A program made the position numbers and the translations under genes. A DNA stretch of 44,620 nt from CAYXVU01 sp964468725 (GTDB taxonomy: Bacteria; Acidobacteriota; Blastocatellia; UBA7656): assembly GCA_964468725.1 (NCBI GenBank), contig CAYXVU010000016.1, forward strand, positions 1 through 44,620, written 5' to 3'. Positions 26,503 to 34,711 of the stretch are shown piece by piece (positions within the stretch are counted from its first letter, which is position 1; each line of letters opens with the position of its first letter). The notes under the pieces were generated by a model, which saw only the letters and a program-made list of their open reading frames with translations, had not been told where the DNA came from and ran no database searches.

Positions 26503-27465
26503 CTAACGCAGCTTTCGCGGCGAAACGGATTCTTGATTGCCAAACAGAGATTGCAATGCAGCGGCGAGGCGACCGCGCCAAGCGGCGGGTTCGTGTTTGC
26601 CTCCTTCTTCGGTGAAGACGCGCAGAATGGTTTGCGGAGCCTGTTGGCGGATGATGGCACAGAGCAACTCTTGCTCGCGGCGGCCTTCTGCCTTGATCGC
26701 GGCTTCCGGTGACTCTTGTGTGCCGCTGCCGATGTAGATGCGGGCTGGCCACCTCTTCGTTTGACGCGCCACGCCGAGCAACTCCTTCTTCGTGCCAATC
26801 CATAAGGGCGTGCTCTCTAAAAGCAACTTGCCGAAATGTTCGGGATGGCGCATGGCCGTATAGAGCGCGGCGACGCCGCCATACGAAAATCCGCCTATCG
26901 CAGTATCTTCCGCGCCGCTCTTGACGCGATAGTGTTTGGCAATCAACGGCACCACTTCTTTGAGCAGAAAGTCAGGGTAGCGTTTTCCTTGCGGGCGAGG
27001 CGGATCAGGCGGATACAGATGGCCGGGAGCAAACCCGCCGTCCGAGTAAGGGAGAAATTCGTTGGCACGATCACGCACTTCATTTTTGGTCTTATCGGTC
27101 GAGCCGCCGTTATCTATGCCGACGACGATGAGCGGAGGAATCGAGCCGCTGTGAATGAGTCGGTGAACCGTCTCTTCCAATCCCAATGCTTGCGGCCTGA
27201 AGGCCATAATGCCATCGTTCAAATAGAGCACAGGGTAGCGTTGGGCGGCGCGCTCCGGTTGGCGATAGCCAGGTGGCAAGAGGACGCGAATGGCGCGCGT
27301 ATTGCCGAATATCGCGCTCGTCAGGCGGTGAATTTCAACGTTGTCTGAGGCTGGATTTTGCTGCGGTTGGTCAGCCACTCCTGTCGGAGTGTGCAAAAGC
27401 GCCGCAATCACGCCGCCATGTAGCAGCAACGAAAACGCGGCCATAAAAGTGAATCGTTGCGTCAT
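26503..27465 (-). CDS. Exported putative esterase (esterase D/Fes-like, PF00756)
   Basis: A 320-residue alpha/beta hydrolase with an N-terminal signal-like segment (FMAAFSLLLHGGVIAALL). Typical blocks are RAIRVLLPPGYRQPERAAQRYPVLYLNDG, LIVVGIDNGGS, and the nucleophile motif GGFSYGGVAALYTAMRHPEHFG (Ser in G-F-S-Y-G). A C-terminal His in GGKHEPAAWRGRL completes the expected triad. Relatives include enterochelin esterases and acyl-ester hydrolases; the substrate is unknown. The frame stays open to 27561, but the stretch above 27465 is the palindromic element at 27520-27558, so the ATG at 27465 is preferred even though its ribosome site is weak. Confidence 0.85.
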   Translation of the reverse strand: MTQRFTFMAAFSLLLHGGVIAALLHTPTGVADQPQQNPASDNVEIHRLTSAIFGNTRAIRVLLPPGYRQPERAAQRYPVLYLNDGIMAFRPQALGLEETVHRLIHSGSIPPLIVVGIDNGGSTDKTKNEVRDRANEFLPYSDGGFAPGHLYPPDPPRPQGKRYPDFLLKEVVPLIAKHYRVKSGAEDTAIGGFSYGGVAALYTAMRHPEHFGKLLLESTPLWIGTKKELLGVARQTKRWPARIYIGSGTQESPEAAIKAEGRREQELLCAIIRQQAPQTILRVFTEEGGKHEPAAWRGRLAAALQSLFGNQESVSPRKLR

Positions 27466-27519
27466 CACCGAACTCTCTAAGGGTGTGAAACTCTGACGTA
27501 GGGAGGGCAGGGAAGGCGC

Positions 27520-27558
27520 AGACCGAAGAGAGCGCGTGGCCGCGCTCCCTCCGGTCTT
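27520..27558. terminator. GC-rich hairpin after the HEAT-repeat gene
   Basis: AGACCGAAGAGAGCGCG and CGCGCTCCCTCCGGTCT pair at 15 of 17 positions around a four-base loop. It lies 42 bases beyond the stop of the minus-strand HEAT gene and ahead of the esterase start. It probably ends or stabilises the BlaI-M56-HEAT transcript. No T-run follows. Confidence 0.45.
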
Positions 27559-27600
27559 CATGTGCGACCAGCCCGCCGTCTGTTGATGCAGATGGCGCGC

Positions 27601-28827
27601 TTACAACTTGCGGCTGGTTTTCGATTTGATTTTGACCTGTGGCTTGACGACCTTGTGCAGGCTTTCCGTCACCTCTTCATTCTCATTTTCGTTCTCGTTC
27701 TCACTCTCAATTTCATTCTCTTCTTCATCGTCGTCATCCTTGTCCCGATCAACTTTGAGGTCGAGTTTCAAATCGAGATTCGAAACCACTTCGGCGGCGC
27801 GGCGGTCGCGCATCAAGATCATGCCCAATGCCCAAGCGGCTTGCTTTCGCACCGCCCGGCTTTCGTCTTTCAATAATCCGTTCAAGGCTTCAATGGCGCG
27901 ATAATCGCCTTTCAGACCGAGCGCCCAAGCGGCTTGCGAACGCACCCGGCTATCGGCGTCTTTGAGAGCGGCCATCAAGGGTTCGACGGCTTGCTTATTG
28001 CCTTTCAATCCCAACGCCCAAGCAGCTTGCGAGCGCACCTGAGCGTTTTGATCGCGGAGCGCAACCGTGAGCGGTTCGACGGAACGTTGATCGCCTTTCA
28101 ACCCCAATGCCCAAGCGGCTTGCGCGCGCACCTCATCGGAACTGTCGCGCAACGCTGCGCTCAATGGTTCAACAGAACGCTGATCGCCTTTGAGACCTAA
28201 CGCCCAAGCGGCTTGCGAGCGCACTTGCCACTCGCTATCGCCGAGCGCAATCATCAAGGGCTCGACGACGCGATTGTCGGCTTTCAGCCCCATGCCCCAA
28301 GCCGCCTGTTTGCGAACCTGCCATGCCGAATCGCGTACCGCATTCACCAGGACATCTACGGTGCGCGGGTCTTTGATGATGCCGAGCGCGAAGACCGCGT
28401 TGACGCGGGTGTGGAGATTGCTGGAACCAACGACGCCCAACAGCGGCTCGACAGCCGCCTCGCCGATGCAGGCGAGCGTTTTGGCCGCTTCGTTACCGAC
28501 GGTGTTGTCTTTGTCATCGCCGTTAACCCAATTGTCTCTACCGCAGCGGATGTAGCCGACTTGTGTATCATCGGCAAGCAATGGCATCAGGGAAGGAATT
28601 GCTGCTGCCGCGCTCTTTCCTATCTCGCGCAAAAGGCAAGCGGCGGTTGCGCGTTCGATGGGGTTTGCGGATTTCAGAGCGTTGATTTGTTGGTTGAGAT
28701 CAGCCGCCGAGACGTCTTTCGATTGACGGGCAGCCGTTTGCTGATGGGCTTGCGCGGCATAGAAGGTTGCTGCCAAACCGCACATCAAAATCAATATGAA
28801 CGCGCACACGATGACGAGCTTCTTCAT
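27601..28827 (-). CDS. Exported HEAT/PBS-lyase repeat protein
   Basis: A 408-residue protein with a signal peptide or anchor (LVIVCAFILILMCGLAATFYAA) followed by about eight HEAT repeats of 31 residues. The repeat consensus is EVRxQAAWALGLKGDxRxVEPLxxALxDxx. The C-terminus is strongly acidic, then basic (DRDKDDDDEEENEIESENEN, then KPQVKIKSKTSRKL). The last repeat, RKQAAWALGMILMRDRR, nearly matches the last repeat of the neighbouring M56 protein, so the two arrays share ancestry. A perfect AGGAGGT site precedes ATG 28827; the open frame to 28989 is not used. It lies 100 bases downstream of the M56 gene in what is probably one operon under BlaI control. The protein very likely binds another protein through its repeats. 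Confidence 0.85.
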   Translation of the reverse strand: MKKLVIVCAFILILMCGLAATFYAAQAHQQTAARQSKDVSAADLNQQINALKSANPIERATAACLLREIGKSAAAAIPSLMPLLADDTQVGYIRCGRDNWVNGDDKDNTVGNEAAKTLACIGEAAVEPLLGVVGSSNLHTRVNAVFALGIIKDPRTVDVLVNAVRDSAWQVRKQAAWGMGLKADNRVVEPLMIALGDSEWQVRSQAAWALGLKGDQRSVEPLSAALRDSSDEVRAQAAWALGLKGDQRSVEPLTVALRDQNAQVRSQAAWALGLKGNKQAVEPLMAALKDADSRVRSQAAWALGLKGDYRAIEALNGLLKDESRAVRKQAAWALGMILMRDRRAAEVVSNLDLKLDLKVDRDKDDDDEEENEIESENENENENEEVTESLHKVVKPQVKIKSKTSRKL

Positions 28828-28927
28828 TGCGTACCTCCTGAAAACGGTTGGGAGTGGATGGGCACACCCCTCACAATCATCGGCAAGCGATGAGCAAGGG
28901 TGTGAAGATAGAATCGAGAACGTCCGG

Positions 28928-31192
28928 TTATTGCACCAAAGGGCGCGGTTTCGGATTGGGCTTCGGCTTCGGAGCGATAGCGGTTCCAATGTGAAGATTT
29001 GTTTGGGTCTTCACTTGCTGATTGGTCACATTACGAATGGCAATGCCCGGCTGTGATTGCTCACCGCTTTCCTCCTCTTTTTCTTTGTCCGTCGTTTCAT
29101 CGGCATAACGCGCTTGCCGCATCAAGATCATGCCAAGCGCCCACGCGGCTTGCTCGCGCACCGAAGTATTTTTGTCTTTGAGCGCCGCTTTTAACCCGTC
29201 AACGGCGCGCTCATCGTGAATCATGCCCAGCGACCAAGCAGCTTGCTGCCGAACCTCCGCCGACGAATCGCTCAGGGCTGTCAACAATCCGTCTACGGCG
29301 GCGCGGTCGCGAATCAAGCCGAGCGACCAAGCGGCTTGCTGCCGAACCTCTGCCGACGAATCGGATAAGCTTCTGGTAAGCCCAGCAACCGCACTCTTGC
29401 TTCGCAGCAGACCGAGCGCCCAAGCGGCCTGTTGCCGAACCTCTATGTCTGCATCGTTCAACAGGCTGGCAAGCCCGTCAGCAGCGCGCGCATCTCTTTG
29501 CAGACCGAGCGCCCAAGCGGCTTGTTGTCGAACCTCTGCATGGGCGTCGCTCAACAAGCGCATCAACGGTTCAACCGCTTCTGAACTGCGGCGCAGTCCG
29601 AGTGCCCACGCGGCTTTCTGGCGAATCTCCGGGTCGCTGTCTTTGAGCGCTTCGATAAAGAGGGGAATCGCTTCCGCGTTGCGGCTCATAGCAAGGGCTT
29701 GCATCGCGTTTTGCCGCACTTCAGCATCCGAATCTTTGAGCGCTTCTTGCAAAGCGCGCAACGCTTCGTTTTGTATCGCCGCCCTTTCGGCCGCGCTCGG
29801 CTGTTGATCTTGCGCCGCCTCGACAGCAGGTAACGATTCCAGGTTGGCAGGGCTTTCCGATGATAGCATCGCTGCGCTCGCTTCATCACTGACGGCGGCT
29901 TCCGTTGTCACCAAGGGAGCCCGGTCTTGTGTAACAGACGAAGCAGGCGATTCGGCAGAGGCGACAGTCTTCAGGGGCAAGGCTTCGTCGCCTGTGCGTT
30001 GCTTATTGACTGAGGGGTTCGCTTGCGCAGAGGGTTGCAGAGCGGCGAGCGGCAAGGCCACTCCGATCAGCAACAGCGCCAAGGCAATCGTTGCAATGCG
30101 ATTGAGACGACGACGCTGCAAATTGGGGTCGAGAATCGCAAGCAAGCGACCTTCCAACTGCGAGCCTTTGGCGATGGCGACGGCAGCGACTGACGATAGT
30201 CGCGTCGGCTGCATCGAGCGCGCGATTTCCAGAAGATGGCTCGCATAGTCGCTCGCTTTCGTTCCGGCGCTCAACACGAAATCATCACAGGCACGCTCGC
30301 GTTCGATGCGCAACCGCCGCGCGGCCACCCACACCAGCGGATTGAACCAATAGATTGCGCAGGCGATTTGCGCCAGCAATTGCGTTAAACAGTCCCGACG
30401 TTTGATATGTGCAAGTTCATGCGATAAGACTACGTAACGCCGTTCCGGCGGCCACTCATTGACTGAATCGGGAATGAGAATGGCCGGTCGAAAGACTCCG
30501 CAGGTGATGGGAGAATGGACTTGGTTACTGGCCAACAATCGCACTTCGCGTTTGAGGCCGAAGCGCCAACCCAGATACTGCGTCAATGACACCCACGCGT
30601 CATCAGTAATTTCGTAGGCGCTTCGCACTAACCACCACGCGCTCAGGGTGCCAAGCAGCAAGCGCCCAAAGATGAGCGCCACGCCGACCAGCCACCCAAG
30701 CAATAGCCACGTTGGCCATTGGCTTGCTGGTTTAGGCTCTGTAGCGGTTTGGGTAACGCCAACGATTGGCGCGGGCAACGGTTCCTCTTCCGTAAGAGCG
30801 TTGCGCGGCGCAGGCGAGGCGGGTAATTCCTTAACCGACGGCGGGGAGATCGGTTTCAAAGCCTGTGCGGCTTGTTTGAGCAAGGGCGGAGTTTCCAGCA
30901 GGTTCTCGGTTGCCGAGGGCTCCGCTTGGCTGGCGAGTGGACGTGCCAAATCGGGTAACAGATTCACCCGCCATTGCGGCAAAAGCAGAGAGACTAGCGG
31001 CAGCAGCAGAACGCCAACCACTGCCAATGTCCACACCCAGTGTTTGGCGGCGGCAGAAGCGCGATGCAAGAGCATCGCAAGCAAGGTGGCCAGCGTCAGC
31101 AGTGCTAGACTTTTGCCAGCGAAACTTAGCAGCAGCCGAACCCAGAGATCGGAAGAATGGTTAAGTTGCTCCGTCAGTAGCAGTTCGGTCAT
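28928..31192 (-). CDS. M56 (BlaR1-like) membrane peptidase with C-terminal HEAT array
   Basis: A 754-residue integral-membrane zinc peptidase. Membrane segments lie near residues 17-43, 51-72, 158-190 and 366-385. The catalytic HELAH (258-262) lies in the cytosolic loop, and RERACDDFVLSAG (about 298-310) is the usual M56 follow-on motif. BlaR1 and MecR1 cleave BlaI-type repressors after sensing a ligand outside the cell with a C-terminal penicillin-binding domain. Here that position holds a Pro/Ala/Glu-rich linker and about eight HEAT repeats (about residues 470-700, e.g. EVRQQAAWALGLLRS). The ribosome site AAGGAGG sits inside the end of blaI, three bases before the start. The sensor input is therefore probably a protein or surface ligand, not a beta-lactam; this is inference. 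Confidence 0.9.
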   Translation of the reverse strand: MTELLLTEQLNHSSDLWVRLLLSFAGKSLALLTLATLLAMLLHRASAAAKHWVWTLAVVGVLLLPLVSLLLPQWRVNLLPDLARPLASQAEPSATENLLETPPLLKQAAQALKPISPPSVKELPASPAPRNALTEEEPLPAPIVGVTQTATEPKPASQWPTWLLLGWLVGVALIFGRLLLGTLSAWWLVRSAYEITDDAWVSLTQYLGWRFGLKREVRLLASNQVHSPITCGVFRPAILIPDSVNEWPPERRYVVLSHELAHIKRRDCLTQLLAQIACAIYWFNPLVWVAARRLRIERERACDDFVLSAGTKASDYASHLLEIARSMQPTRLSSVAAVAIAKGSQLEGRLLAILDPNLQRRRLNRIATIALALLLIGVALPLAALQPSAQANPSVNKQRTGDEALPLKTVASAESPASSVTQDRAPLVTTEAAVSDEASAAMLSSESPANLESLPAVEAAQDQQPSAAERAAIQNEALRALQEALKDSDAEVRQNAMQALAMSRNAEAIPLFIEALKDSDPEIRQKAAWALGLRRSSEAVEPLMRLLSDAHAEVRQQAAWALGLQRDARAADGLASLLNDADIEVRQQAAWALGLLRSKSAVAGLTRSLSDSSAEVRQQAAWSLGLIRDRAAVDGLLTALSDSSAEVRQQAAWSLGMIHDERAVDGLKAALKDKNTSVREQAAWALGMILMRQARYADETTDKEKEEESGEQSQPGIAIRNVTNQQVKTQTNLHIGTAIAPKPKPNPKPRPLVQ

Positions 31193-31195
31193 GGC

Positions 31196-31585
31196 TTATC
31201 GTCCCTCCTTCTTCGCCTTTTCGATCAATTGCGAGAGGCGATCCAGCTCGACGTCCGTCAGTTTCGCTTTCGACAGATCGAGCATGGCGGCGACAGCCGC
31301 TTCGGTCGAATCATCGAAAAAGGTTTGCAGCAATTGTTTGAGCGCCGATTGTCGCGCCTTCTCCCGCGATAGAGTCGGCAAATAAACATAGCGCATCCCA
31401 TCTTGCTGATGTTTGAGATAGCCCTTCTCTTCCAGCAATCGCAGCATGGCGCGGACTGCCGAATAGCTCGGCGGGTCGGGCATGCTCTCCTGAACTTCGT
31501 TGGCTGTCGCCTGCCCGCGTTGATAAATGGCGTCCATAATCTGACGCTCGCGGCGGCTGAGATGGACGTGCGCGTTTTTCGTCAT
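31196..31585 (-). CDS. BlaI/MecI/CopY-family transcriptional repressor
   Basis: A 129-residue winged-helix repressor. The N-terminal domain (LSRRERQIMDAIYQRGQATANEVQ, SYSAVRAMLRLLEEKGYLKH) is the classical BlaI DNA-binding fold. The C-terminal helices (LKQLLQTFFDDSTEAAVAAML, then DVELDRLSQLIEKAKKE) make the dimerisation domain. A site for cleavage by an M56 partner is expected between the two, as in BlaI, but is not identifiable by eye. A strong ribosome site (AAAGGAG) precedes the ATG. The M56 gene follows after three bases, so the two are coupled. The two palindromes upstream are its likely operators. Confidence 0.92.
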   Translation of the reverse strand: MTKNAHVHLSRRERQIMDAIYQRGQATANEVQESMPDPPSYSAVRAMLRLLEEKGYLKHQQDGMRYVYLPTLSREKARQSALKQLLQTFFDDSTEAAVAAMLDLSKAKLTDVELDRLSQLIEKAKKEGR

Positions 31586-31605
31586 CTCCGGCTCCTTTCT
31601 TTTGA

Positions 31606-31621
31606 TGCTAATTTTTTAGCA
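31606..31621. promoter_or_regulatory. BlaI-type operator, copy 1
   Basis: TGCTAATTTTTTAGCA: a TGCTAA/TTAGCA palindrome with a four-T centre. It covers the -10 hexamer (TAAAAA, read on the minus strand at 31618-31613) of the blaI promoter, so a bound repressor would block polymerase. An identical copy lies 44 bases further upstream. Confidence 0.75.
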
Positions 31622-31641
31622 CCTGTAGAAGGCGATGTCAA
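31613..31641 (-). promoter_or_regulatory. blaI promoter
   Basis: On the minus strand TTGACA (31641-31636) and TAAAAA (31618-31613) are separated by 17 bases. The -35 is a perfect consensus match. The -10 lies inside the first palindrome and the -35 is flanked by the second, the classical layout of an autoregulated BlaI promoter. Confidence 0.7.
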
Positions 31642-31649
31642 TAAGAAAA

Positions 31650-31665
31650 TGCTAATTTTTTAGCA
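31650..31665. promoter_or_regulatory. BlaI-type operator, copy 2
   Basis: Exact second copy of TGCTAATTTTTTAGCA just upstream of the -35 box. The centre-to-centre distance of 44 bases is close to four helical turns, so two dimers would bind on the same DNA face. Confidence 0.75.
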
Positions 31666-31761
31666 GGCTACCGAAGTGAGGGTTTGCCTAGGAGAGGCGA
31701 GCTAAGAAGCGGTGTGCAGGGTTGAGATCAACTCGTGAGACCCGTAACATGCCAATTCGTT

Positions 31762-32661
31762 ATGGCCGAGATACTGATCAATTCTTACGCCAAGATCAAC
31801 TGGACGCTTGACGTGCTGTTCAAACGCGAAGATGGCTATCACGAGTTGCGCACTATCTATCAAAGCGTCTCCTTACACGACCGTCTGCGGTTGACGGCAA
31901 CCGAGGGAGCGATTGAGATCGTTTGCCATGATCCGGCGGTGCCGTGTGATGAAACCAATCTGGCGCATCAGGCCGCCTGCACGCTACGCGAAGCGACCGG
32001 TGCCAAAGGCGGAGCACGCATCGAGATCGAAAAACGGATTCCGGTTGCCGCCGGGCTGGGTGGTGGCTCATCGAATGCCGCCAGCGTTTTGCAAGGGCTG
32101 ATGTTGTTATGGAGAGTAGAGATTGATGAGCGCGACCTACAGGGGTTGGCTGCCCGACTCGGTTCGGATGTGCCGTTCTTTCTCGTCGGTGGCACGGCGC
32201 TCGGTGTCGGGCGCGGTGAAGAAGTCTATCCCCTTGAGGATGTACAGTGCGAATTCTTGTTGTTGGCAAACCCCGGAATCGCCGTATCAACAGCCAATGC
32301 ATACGCAAAACTTTCGCGGTTGACAAGGGTAGAGTCGCCTCGTATCATACCCTTTTCTTTGGAGGCGGCTAGGGCTCTCTATGAGCTACCGCTGAAGGCG
32401 AGAAACGATTTCGATGAGGTGGTCACGCTCGCGCACCCGGAAATCGCCGCGCTCCAGCGCCAGTTGGTGGAGTTGGGAGCCAAGCGGGCGTTGGTGAGCG
32501 GCAGCGGAGCGACAGTCTTTGCGGTCTTTGACAATTTGGCAACAAGAGAACAAGCGCAGACCACCTTGCGTGAGGCGGGAATTTGGGCTAGTGGCGTGCG
32601 CACCATCAACCGGCGCGAATATCGAGCCGGACTCTTTGGTGGGAAGCAACCCGGACGATGA
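31762..32661 (+). CDS. ispE: 4-diphosphocytidyl-2-C-methyl-D-erythritol kinase
   Basis: A GHMP-family kinase of the non-mevalonate isoprenoid pathway, phosphorylating the 2-hydroxyl of CDP-methylerythritol. Key segments: INSYAKINWTLDVLFKREDGYHELRTIYQSV at the N-terminus, ATP-binding PVAAGLGGGSSNAASVL (about residues 94-110), and SGSGATVFAVF near the C-terminus. Length is normal at 299 residues. The frame is open to a GTG at 31735, but the ATG at 31762 starts at the normal IspE N-terminus; neither has a clear ribosome site. It heads the housekeeping series ispE, tRNA-Gln, prs, rplY, pth, an order common in bacteria. It is divergent from the blaI operon. Confidence 0.95.
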   Translation: MAEILINSYAKINWTLDVLFKREDGYHELRTIYQSVSLHDRLRLTATEGAIEIVCHDPAVPCDETNLAHQAACTLREATGAKGGARIEIEKRIPVAAGLGGGSSNAASVLQGLMLLWRVEIDERDLQGLAARLGSDVPFFLVGGTALGVGRGEEVYPLEDVQCEFLLLANPGIAVSTANAYAKLSRLTRVESPRIIPFSLEAARALYELPLKARNDFDEVVTLAHPEIAALQRQLVELGAKRALVSGSGATVFAVFDNLATREQAQTTLREAGIWASGVRTINRREYRAGLFGGKQPGR

Positions 32662-32805
32662 TCGTCCCAATCGGTCACCCTTCCTATTCAGACTTCGAGC
32701 AAACAGATAGCAAAACGCACGGCAATCGAGATTGGATGGAGTCAACTGGCTAGACTCCTACGTCTCTTGAACAACCAATAACATAATCGGGCGCGAGCCG
32801 GTGCT

Positions 32806-32880
32806 TGGGGAGTAGCCAAGTGGTAAGGCAGCGGTCTTTGGAACCGCCACTCGGAGGTTCGAATCCTCCCTCCCCAGCCA
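32806..32880 (+). tRNA. tRNA-Gln (anticodon TTG)
   Basis: A complete cloverleaf of 75 bases with the CCA end encoded. The acceptor stem TGGGGAG pairs with CTCCCCA. The anticodon loop CTTTGGA gives TTG (Gln). The T arm GGAGGTTCGAATCCTCC is perfect. Lying between ispE and prs is a common bacterial placement. Confidence 0.97.
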
Positions 32881-32967
32881 ATCTTCGGAACTGAGCGATA
32901 GGGAGTGAAGGGGCAACTCGCCTGCTCACTATTTTGTCATCACTACTTTCATCAAGGTGGAGGCACT

Positions 32968-33906
32968 GTGAAAATCAAGGTCTTTTCAGGAAATGCGAAT
33001 CGCCCGCTTGCTGAAGAGATTTGTCAACATCTGCGTATCGAGCTTGGCAAAGCGAACACCACACGATTTTCTGATGGGGAGTTCAACTTTCAGATCCTCG
33101 AAAATGTGCGCGGCGAGGACTGCTTCATTGTTCAGCCGACATGCCGTCCAGTAGACGCTAGCATCATGGAGTTGTTGGTGATGCTGGATGCCTTTCGGCG
33201 TTCTTCGGCCAAACGCATAACCGCGGTCATCCCTTATTATGGCTATGCGCGCAAAGATCGTAAGGATAAGCCGCGCGTGCCGATTTCCGCCAAGCTGATC
33301 GCCAACCTGATCACCGAAGCCGGAGCCGACCGCGTCCTGTTGCTCGATTTGCACGCCGGTCAGATTCAAGGGTTCTTTGACATCCCCGCAGACCATTTAT
33401 ATGCTGCGCCGGTTTTAGTCACCTACTTTCAGGAATTGGCGCTGTCGAAACTCACGGTCGTTGCGCCCGATGCCGGTGGAGTGGAGCGCGCCCGCGCCTA
33501 TGCCAAACGGTTGGACGCGGAACTGGCCATTATTGATAAACGGCGCGATTATGACCGGCTCGGTGAAGTCGAAGTTTTGCATGTAGTCGGCGAAGTTGAG
33601 GGTCGGACGGCGCTGATTGTTGACGATATGGTGGACACGGCGGGCACGCTGGTCAAGGCTGCCGACGCGATTCAGGCAAGCGGGGCAACCGCCGTCTATG
33701 CGACGGCGACGCACGCTGTCCTTTCGGGGCCAGCACTGGAACGCATCGAAGGGTCTTCGATCAAAGAGTTGGTTGTCACCAACACAATCCCGACCGATAC
33801 GGCCTGTCATTCGCCGAAGATCAAATGTTTAAGCGTTGCCAAATTGCTGGCCGAAGCGATTCTCTCGATTCACGATGAGACCTCTGTCAGCAAGCTCTTT
33901 ATTTAG
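32968..33906 (+). CDS. prs: Ribose-phosphate pyrophosphokinase
   Basis: A 312-residue PRPP synthetase, making 5-phosphoribosyl 1-pyrophosphate from ribose 5-phosphate and ATP for nucleotide, histidine and tryptophan synthesis. Diagnostic stretches: KVFSGNANRPLAEEICQHL, FSDGEFNFQILENVRG, PYYGYARKDRKDKPR (ATP-binding), LLDLHAGQIQGFFDIPADHL (metal site) and the PRPP loop VDDMVDTAGTLVKAA. The GTG at 32968 is preceded by AAGGTGGAGG and starts at the family N-terminus, so the longer frame from 32905 is rejected. It is immediately upstream of rplY, with the general stress form of L25 next, as is usual. Confidence 0.97.
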   Translation: MKIKVFSGNANRPLAEEICQHLRIELGKANTTRFSDGEFNFQILENVRGEDCFIVQPTCRPVDASIMELLVMLDAFRRSSAKRITAVIPYYGYARKDRKDKPRVPISAKLIANLITEAGADRVLLLDLHAGQIQGFFDIPADHLYAAPVLVTYFQELALSKLTVVAPDAGGVERARAYAKRLDAELAIIDKRRDYDRLGEVEVLHVVGEVEGRTALIVDDMVDTAGTLVKAADAIQASGATAVYATATHAVLSGPALERIEGSSIKELVVTNTIPTDTACHSPKIKCLSVAKLLAEAILSIHDETSVSKLFI

Positions 33907-33968
33907 ATGAACAGGTTCTCAACCGATATTTTGGATGAGAGATTTTAGGTCTCAGGAGAGCAGTCAGA

Positions 33969-34628
33969 ATGATTAAAGATATTACGATCAATGCAACCGC
34001 ACGCGAGGATGCGGGCAAAGGCTTTGCCCGTCGGCTGCGCGCGCAGGGGATGATTCCTGCCGCCGTCTATGGCGAAGGGCAGCCGCCCGTAGCGATTGCC
34101 GTCAACGCCAAAGAGATTGCCAACATCTTGCGCTCCGATGCCGGACATAACACGATCTTCAAACTGGCGGTGGCCAGTGATACAGCAGAACCGGCAACCG
34201 TGATTATCAAAGACTGGCAAGTTGATCCGGTCAAAGGCCGTCTGCTGCACGCGGATTTGATGCGGCTGTCGCTCACCTCCGTTACGCGCGTCAACGTGCC
34301 CATTGAGACGGTGGGCGAACCCGTCGGCGTGAAGCTCGAAGGCGGCTTGCTAGAGATCGAAATGCGCGAGATTGAAGTCGAATGCTTGCCAACCGACATC
34401 CCTGAGCATATCCGAGTGGATGTTTCCGGCCTCCATCTCGGCCAACATGCGACAGTTGCCGATCTGATTTACGACCGCGAGAAGATCAAAGTCTTTGGTG
34501 ACGCGCATCAAGTTGTCGCAGGCATCCTTGCGCCGCGGTTGGCAGAAGCGCCACCGACTGCTATGGCGGAAGGGGAAGCTGGGGCTGCCGAACCGGAAGT
34601 CATCAAGAAGGGCAAAGCGGACGAATAG
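33969..34628 (+). CDS. rplY: 50S ribosomal protein L25/general stress protein Ctc
   Basis: A 219-residue CTC-type L25 that binds 5S rRNA. The N-terminal beta-barrel begins ATAREDAGKGFARRLRAQGMIPAAVYGEGQPPVAIAV. The long form's C-terminal domain continues through VPIETVGEPVGVKLEGGLLE and IDVPEHIRVDVSGLHLGQHATVADL. An acidic tail ends the protein. The ribosome site AGGAGAG is ten bases before the ATG. It is followed by pth, as in many bacteria. The 83-base gap to pth is filled by the seven-base repeats. Confidence 0.95.
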   Translation: MIKDITINATAREDAGKGFARRLRAQGMIPAAVYGEGQPPVAIAVNAKEIANILRSDAGHNTIFKLAVASDTAEPATVIIKDWQVDPVKGRLLHADLMRLSLTSVTRVNVPIETVGEPVGVKLEGGLLEIEMREIEVECLPTDIPEHIRVDVSGLHLGQHATVADLIYDREKIKVFGDAHQVVAGILAPRLAEAPPTAMAEGEAGAAEPEVIKKGKADE

Positions 34629-34710
34629 TCATTGGTCGGCTGTCCGCTGTCTGCTGCCGGATTGGAAGAGAGCCAAGTGGCGACGGACGACGGACGACGG
34701 ACGACGGACT
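34628..34710. repeat. Heptamer repeat tract ending at the pth start codon
   Basis: GGTCGGCTGTCCGCTGTCTG opens the tract, and four perfect copies of CGACGGA (34681-34708) close it. They stop three bases before the pth ATG at 34712, so the repeat occupies the place of the ribosome site. Confidence 0.7.
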
Positions 34711-34711
34711 T

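Noticed and set aside
27820..29780. Regular DNA repeats of about 93 bases, at first sight like a repeat array
   Set aside because: They are in-frame HEAT repeats of two protein genes, not a CRISPR or minisatellite array.
28928..31192. Beta-lactam resistance sensor
   Set aside because: No penicillin-binding sensor domain and no beta-lactamase gene; the C-terminus is a HEAT array.
34067..34399. Open frames on the minus strand across rplY
   Set aside because: Shadows of the ribosomal protein gene.
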